64,000 nt of DNA from Nitzschia sp. pyKryTriq1 (taxonomy: Eukaryota > Bacillariophyta > Bacillariophyceae > Bacillariales > Bacillariaceae), in assembly GCA_956465555.1 (NCBI GenBank), contig OY101126.1:1220501-1284500 (forward strand). The letters are read 5' to 3'. Below the pieces are notes generated by a model. It was not told the DNA's origin. It saw nothing but the letters and a program-made list of their open reading frames with translations, and ran no database searches. Numbering within the stretch: the first letter of the stretch is position 1; every line of letters begins with the position of its first letter. Below are positions 60,843-64,000 of the stretch, in pieces. A program made the position numbers and the translations under genes.

Positions 60843-61646
60843 TATGGTGTTTTCGTTTCTACTGCACGTAGTATATAGCTATTATACTCGGATACTACTG
60901 TATAGGGTAGGGTAGTAGGGTAGCTGCTTCTCAAAGCAAACCACAGCAACAACCACAGCACTGACCAGGACACTCAACTACTGTAGTAGACTCTACTCTA
61001 CTCTCTACTAGAGACTACTGCCAGGGTGCCTACCGGTACTGTAGTCTTCAAACAGTAAATAAGTAATGACAAGTGATGTTGTGAGAAACAAGAAAGCTTT
61101 GCTTGCTCTTCTTGGTGGGATCTACCTACCGGTATTACCGGGTCGAGGCGCAAAGTGAAGAAGAGAGGAGCCTGCCTGCGCATTGGTGATTTTTTCTGGC
61201 TCAACGCATGTACTCGTACGTTAGTCTACTCGTACTATTGCACGGTAGCTGGTACTGTTCGTACCGGGGTACGGTACGAATTTACAAGTACGAATTCAAA
61301 CCCGTACGCCATCCAGACGTATCTGACGACTGACTGACGACGACTCCTCACTCCGATCACTCTCCGCTCTCGCGCATCTTCTGAACCATTTGAAGAAAAA
61401 ACTCAGACGAAAAGGATGACGATTGACGAAAAGGATGACGATGATGATGATTGATGATACAGTAATAATACCGGTATGATACTGGTAGGTCTACCAGCTA
61501 AGAATACCGCACTTGTATATCGCAAAGAAAGGAGGGACGTGTAGGTTACAAGAGCTCTGTGATCAGCACAAACTCTCGGTTAACTTCCACGTAATAACGC
61601 TCACCATCCCGTACATCATCAGTGAGATAAGAAGAAGAAGAAGAAG
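60843..61646. other. Divergent intergenic region
   Basis: This 804-bp gap carries TACCGGTA at 61031-61038, 61127-61134 and 61469-61476 and a CTCTACTCTCTACTAGAGAC tract at about 60991-61015. No gene was recognised. Confidence 0.45.
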
Positions 61647-63260
61647 ATGATGATGATGATTCTTCGTCTTCTTCGCTGGAGGAACAAGAGTACTTCGCTG
61701 ACGATGCTAGCAGTTTGGTCGGCAGCAGCAGCAGCAGTGCGACAAACACATGGCATGGCGACAACGACGACGACGATGAGCGCTCATAGTAATGGTGGTG
61801 GTGGTGGCCGTAATAATAAATGCAAGGTAGCCATTGTGGGCGGTGGTATCGCAGGGTTATCATGTGCGCAAAAACTCTCTCAAGACGACGACCGTTTCGA
61901 AGTGACTTGTTATGATACGGGACGACTACGACCAGGAGGACGTTGTTCGTCACGCCAAGTCGGAGATATCGCCAAGGAAGATGACCCAACGTATCCCCTA
62001 TTGTCCCAGTTCCGATACGATCATGCGGCGCAGCTTATTGCGGATCCTGATCCAGAACAATTTCCTGCCTTTTCCCAGCAGGTGAAAGAATGGGTGGCGC
62101 AAGGGATTTTGAAAGAGTTTCCTCAAGGGAGCGTCTGTCAAATCTCGAAGAACGGTCAAACCAAACCTCTTTCCACATCATCATCATTTTACCATGCCAC
62201 CAACGGAATGGGAAGTCTAGCCACTTCCATGGTAGAGAGCAGTGGTGGATCCTTCCAACTCGAACAGGATGTTTGGGTATCGCCCTCCTCGGGTGTCCGG
62301 TACCAAAAGAATACTGGAAAATGGAAACTCCAAGCCAAAGGCGAGACACTCGGATACTATGATCAGTTGATTTTAGCACACAATGGCAAATGTGCGGATC
62401 GAATCATGTCCAATACACCGGCCACCGATTTGCATCAACTGTTGCGTGTGAACTTTGCTCCTACCGTTCCTGCCCATGGTGGTAACAAAATGACTCTGAA
62501 TTCATTGTACAGCCTGACCATTGTCTTGCCCAAGTCATCATCATCATCATCATCACCCTTGTCTCGAGCCCTACCGGAACCCTTTCAGTGTGGGTTTCTG
62601 AAGCATCCACATCTTCGAATGATTTCTTGTCAGAGCCGCAAATATCCTAGTATGGATAATACTTCCAACAGCAACAGCAACAGCAGCAGCAGCAGCAGCA
62701 GCAACAACGATAAATATGAAGTGTGGAATATTCTCTCGTCAGCCAAATTTGCCAAAAAGTACAAGGCACCCCAGGAATTCTTGCCCCCAGAAACTGTCGA
62801 ACAAGTCAGTACCCTTTTATTACAAGCGGTGCAGGAAAGTTTGGGTCTAAATAATGTGAATGATGCTGATGATAATATTATGGTTCTCTCCCCCCTTGAG
62901 AAACGACTTCAGTTGTGGGGAGCGGCCGTTCCCTTGAATGTCTGGCGTGGCAGTGGCGACGCTGCTGCTGCTGCTGCCCAACAACAACCTTTCTTGTGGG
63001 ACGAAACCTATCAAGTGGGAGTGTGTGGCGATTGGTTAATGGAACCCTCGATTGCCGGTGCTTGGACGAGTGGACACGCTATGGCGGAACACTTGCTGAA
63101 GGTGAGCAGCAGTAGGGGTACAGTGGGCTTACAGGGGCACTTTGAACGATCGGAAAGTTCCAGCGAGCTGGGATTGGCAGCCTTGCCCGTTGTAGGAGGT
63201 GCTCCGAATAGCAGTGGCAGCCGTGGTACTTCCAAACCCCTGCCACAAGAAGCGTCCTAA
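61647..63260 (+). CDS. Renalase-like FAD/NAD(P) oxidoreductase
   Basis: The 537-residue single-exon protein has a leader with Met/Leu/Arg residues and Ala run that may target an organelle. It then has KVAIVGGGIAGLSCAQKL, the FAD GxGxxG fold, followed by YDTGRLRPGGRCSSRQ and FRYDHAAQ, the 'GGR(x)(S/T)R...DHGAQ' pattern of renalases and plant renalase-like flavoproteins. Near the C-terminus GVCGDWLMEPSIAGAWTSGHAMA is the typical FAD-contacting segment. Renalases oxidise off-pathway NAD(P)H isomers; plant members are less well defined. A Ser/Asn run at about 330-350 is an insertion. The last 40 residues are disordered. The amine-oxidase substrate is unknown. Confidence 0.82.
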   Translation: MMMMILRLLRWRNKSTSLTMLAVWSAAAAAVRQTHGMATTTTTMSAHSNGGGGGRNNKCKVAIVGGGIAGLSCAQKLSQDDDRFEVTCYDTGRLRPGGRCSSRQVGDIAKEDDPTYPLLSQFRYDHAAQLIADPDPEQFPAFSQQVKEWVAQGILKEFPQGSVCQISKNGQTKPLSTSSSFYHATNGMGSLATSMVESSGGSFQLEQDVWVSPSSGVRYQKNTGKWKLQAKGETLGYYDQLILAHNGKCADRIMSNTPATDLHQLLRVNFAPTVPAHGGNKMTLNSLYSLTIVLPKSSSSSSSPLSRALPEPFQCGFLKHPHLRMISCQSRKYPSMDNTSNSNSNSSSSSSSNNDKYEVWNILSSAKFAKKYKAPQEFLPPETVEQVSTLLLQAVQESLGLNNVNDADDNIMVLSPLEKRLQLWGAAVPLNVWRGSGDAAAAAAQQQPFLWDETYQVGVCGDWLMEPSIAGAWTSGHAMAEHLLKVSSSRGTVGLQGHFERSESSSELGLAALPVVGGAPNSSGSRGTSKPLPQEAS

Positions 63261-63496
63261 CTTGCTCTAATCAGCCATATTCTTCCAAACTATACTACTT
63301 GTTTGTTCTCAGATTTTTGAGTACTGTAGCATGTTTTCTTTATAGTAGATCGTAATATCGTACTTGCGCAATAATGGACATGTATATGTATAGTAGGGAG
63401 TGTGTCATTCCCCGTTGTTTGGGAATCTCCAGATTGATTCTTGCTTGTATATTCTAGTGTTATAAATTCCAAATTCGCCCACCGCCTTTCATCCGT

Positions 63497-63523
63497 CCAC
63501 CCACCCACCCACCCACCCACCCA
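63497..63523. repeat. (CCCA)n microsatellite
   Basis: A short run of CCCA units (about six) lies in the 3' gap between the renalase-like gene and the cyclophilin-like gene. Confidence 0.85.
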
Positions 63524-63551
63524 TTCTTGTTCCTCTTCATCTTTCATAGTT

Positions 63552-64000
63552 TTAAAGTAGCCGTACTTTGACAATTTGGGTCAAATCATAATCTTTCCAC
63601 GACGCTGGTCCTTCTCCTGCCCCGGCGTTAGTGATAGAGTCTTTATTCGTTCGTTTTTTCATGGTCAGCATGTCTTGAATGACTTGTTTTCCTCGCACAA
63701 TCGTTCCAAAGCATGGATCCGCATCTTGTGCCAAGTCATGATGGTTTTGTCCTCCCGGACCATGATGTTCGGAATTGTCCATGGTATTAATATAAAAGTT
63801 GGGTCCCTTGCCCGAAAATCCAATCGTATATTCTTCATGTGGAAGATCCTTGGAATATTCCGGAAAGACGACTCCCTCATATCCCAGTGCTTGAAAGTGA
63901 TAAAACTTGGACTCAAAGGTCCCGTACTGGACGGGTGCGGCGGCTATGACATGATCTTGTTTCGCATGATGATAAAAGACGGTATTGTCCCACAATGGCT
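63552..64000 (-). CDS. Cyclophilin-like protein, 5' end outside the window
   Basis: The last 149 codons of a minus-strand gene are visible; the frame runs off the right edge with no ATG in view. The C-terminal part (DADPCFGTIVRGKQVIQDM) resembles the end of the cyclophilin beta barrel, where the family has 'DPCFGKVVEGMDVV'. The preceding NFYINTMDNSEHHGPGG fits the 'FFIN..DN..LD' strand. The match suggests a peptidyl-prolyl cis-trans isomerase-type fold, but the catalytic Arg and the 'SQFFI' signature cannot be judged here. It is probably membrane or secretory as other diatom members are, which is inference only. Confidence 0.7.
   Translation of the reverse strand, partial: PLWDNTVFYHHAKQDHVIAAAPVQYGTFESKFYHFQALGYEGVVFPEYSKDLPHEEYTIGFSGKGPNFYINTMDNSEHHGPGGQNHHDLAQDADPCFGTIVRGKQVIQDMLTMKKRTNKDSITNAGAGEGPASWKDYDLTQIVKVRLL

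Noticed and set aside
1-64000. tRNA, rRNA, CRISPR, retroelement and virus-derived genes
   Set aside because: No recognisable signature was found by eye; a tRNAscan and repeat-library search would be needed to exclude small ones.

Overview
This window is nuclear DNA from a protist alga. It is most likely a diatom (Bacillariophyta), probably a pennate one. The evidence is the gene content: a two-pass membrane class III nucleotide cyclase fused to a cyclic-nucleotide phosphodiesterase, a class C seven-helix receptor, a FkbM methyltransferase with a membrane anchor, a helicase-associated-domain protein with a plastid-type leader, and an apparent selenoprotein. The gene style also fits: about 60 per cent coding, few and mostly short introns (69-210 bp range, GT..AG), and Ser/Asn/Gln/Asp homopolymer tracts in proteins. 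No rRNA, tRNA, CRISPR array, virus-derived element or retroelement was recognised. The species call is inference.

Layout. 0-9 kb: a choline/carnitine acyltransferase homologue whose catalytic His is Asn, divergent from a 1640-residue ankyrin-like/coiled-coil protein. 9-15 kb: a GlpA-type FAD oxidoreductase with an internal membrane insert and a [2Fe-2S] tail, the mRNA decapping enzyme DCP2, and an NmrA-like oxidoreductase. 15-25.5 kb: a secreted or anchored unknown protein, a chimera of a glycine-betaine-type binding protein with a class C GPCR, and a SEC14 (CRAL-TRIO) protein. 25.5-29.6 kb: a small inverted-repeat element, an HNH nuclease-like protein and a FkbM methyltransferase. 29.7-35.5 kb: two open frames, tropomodulin-like LRR and membrane/Glu-rich repeat, that are probably one spliced gene. 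36-41 kb: a mini zinc-finger protein, a peroxiredoxin with in-frame TGA at the peroxidatic Cys codon, and NTAN1. 41-47 kb: the cyclase-phosphodiesterase in eight exons and a helicase-associated protein. 47-64 kb: the second carnitine acyltransferase with an intact His, two low-complexity unknowns, an INPP4-type phosphoinositide 4-phosphatase in five exons, a renalase-like flavoprotein and a truncated cyclophilin-like gene.

Several genes belong to membrane signalling (GPCR, cyclase-PDE, INPP4, SEC14), but nothing shows they are co-regulated. The genes stand alone, not in operons. The intergenic DNA is unusual: the palindrome TACCGGTA occurs at least 15 times (about one expected by chance), always outside genes as far as I could see, together with CTCTACTAGAG-like palindromic tracts.

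The strongest leads are the probable selenocysteine peroxiredoxin, the binding-protein/GPCR chimera, the acyltransferase pair of which one has lost its catalytic His, the candidate fusion of a membrane anchor with a tropomodulin-like LRR protein, and the TACCGGTA motif. Exon boundaries were placed by eye from splice consensus, reading frame and family conservation.
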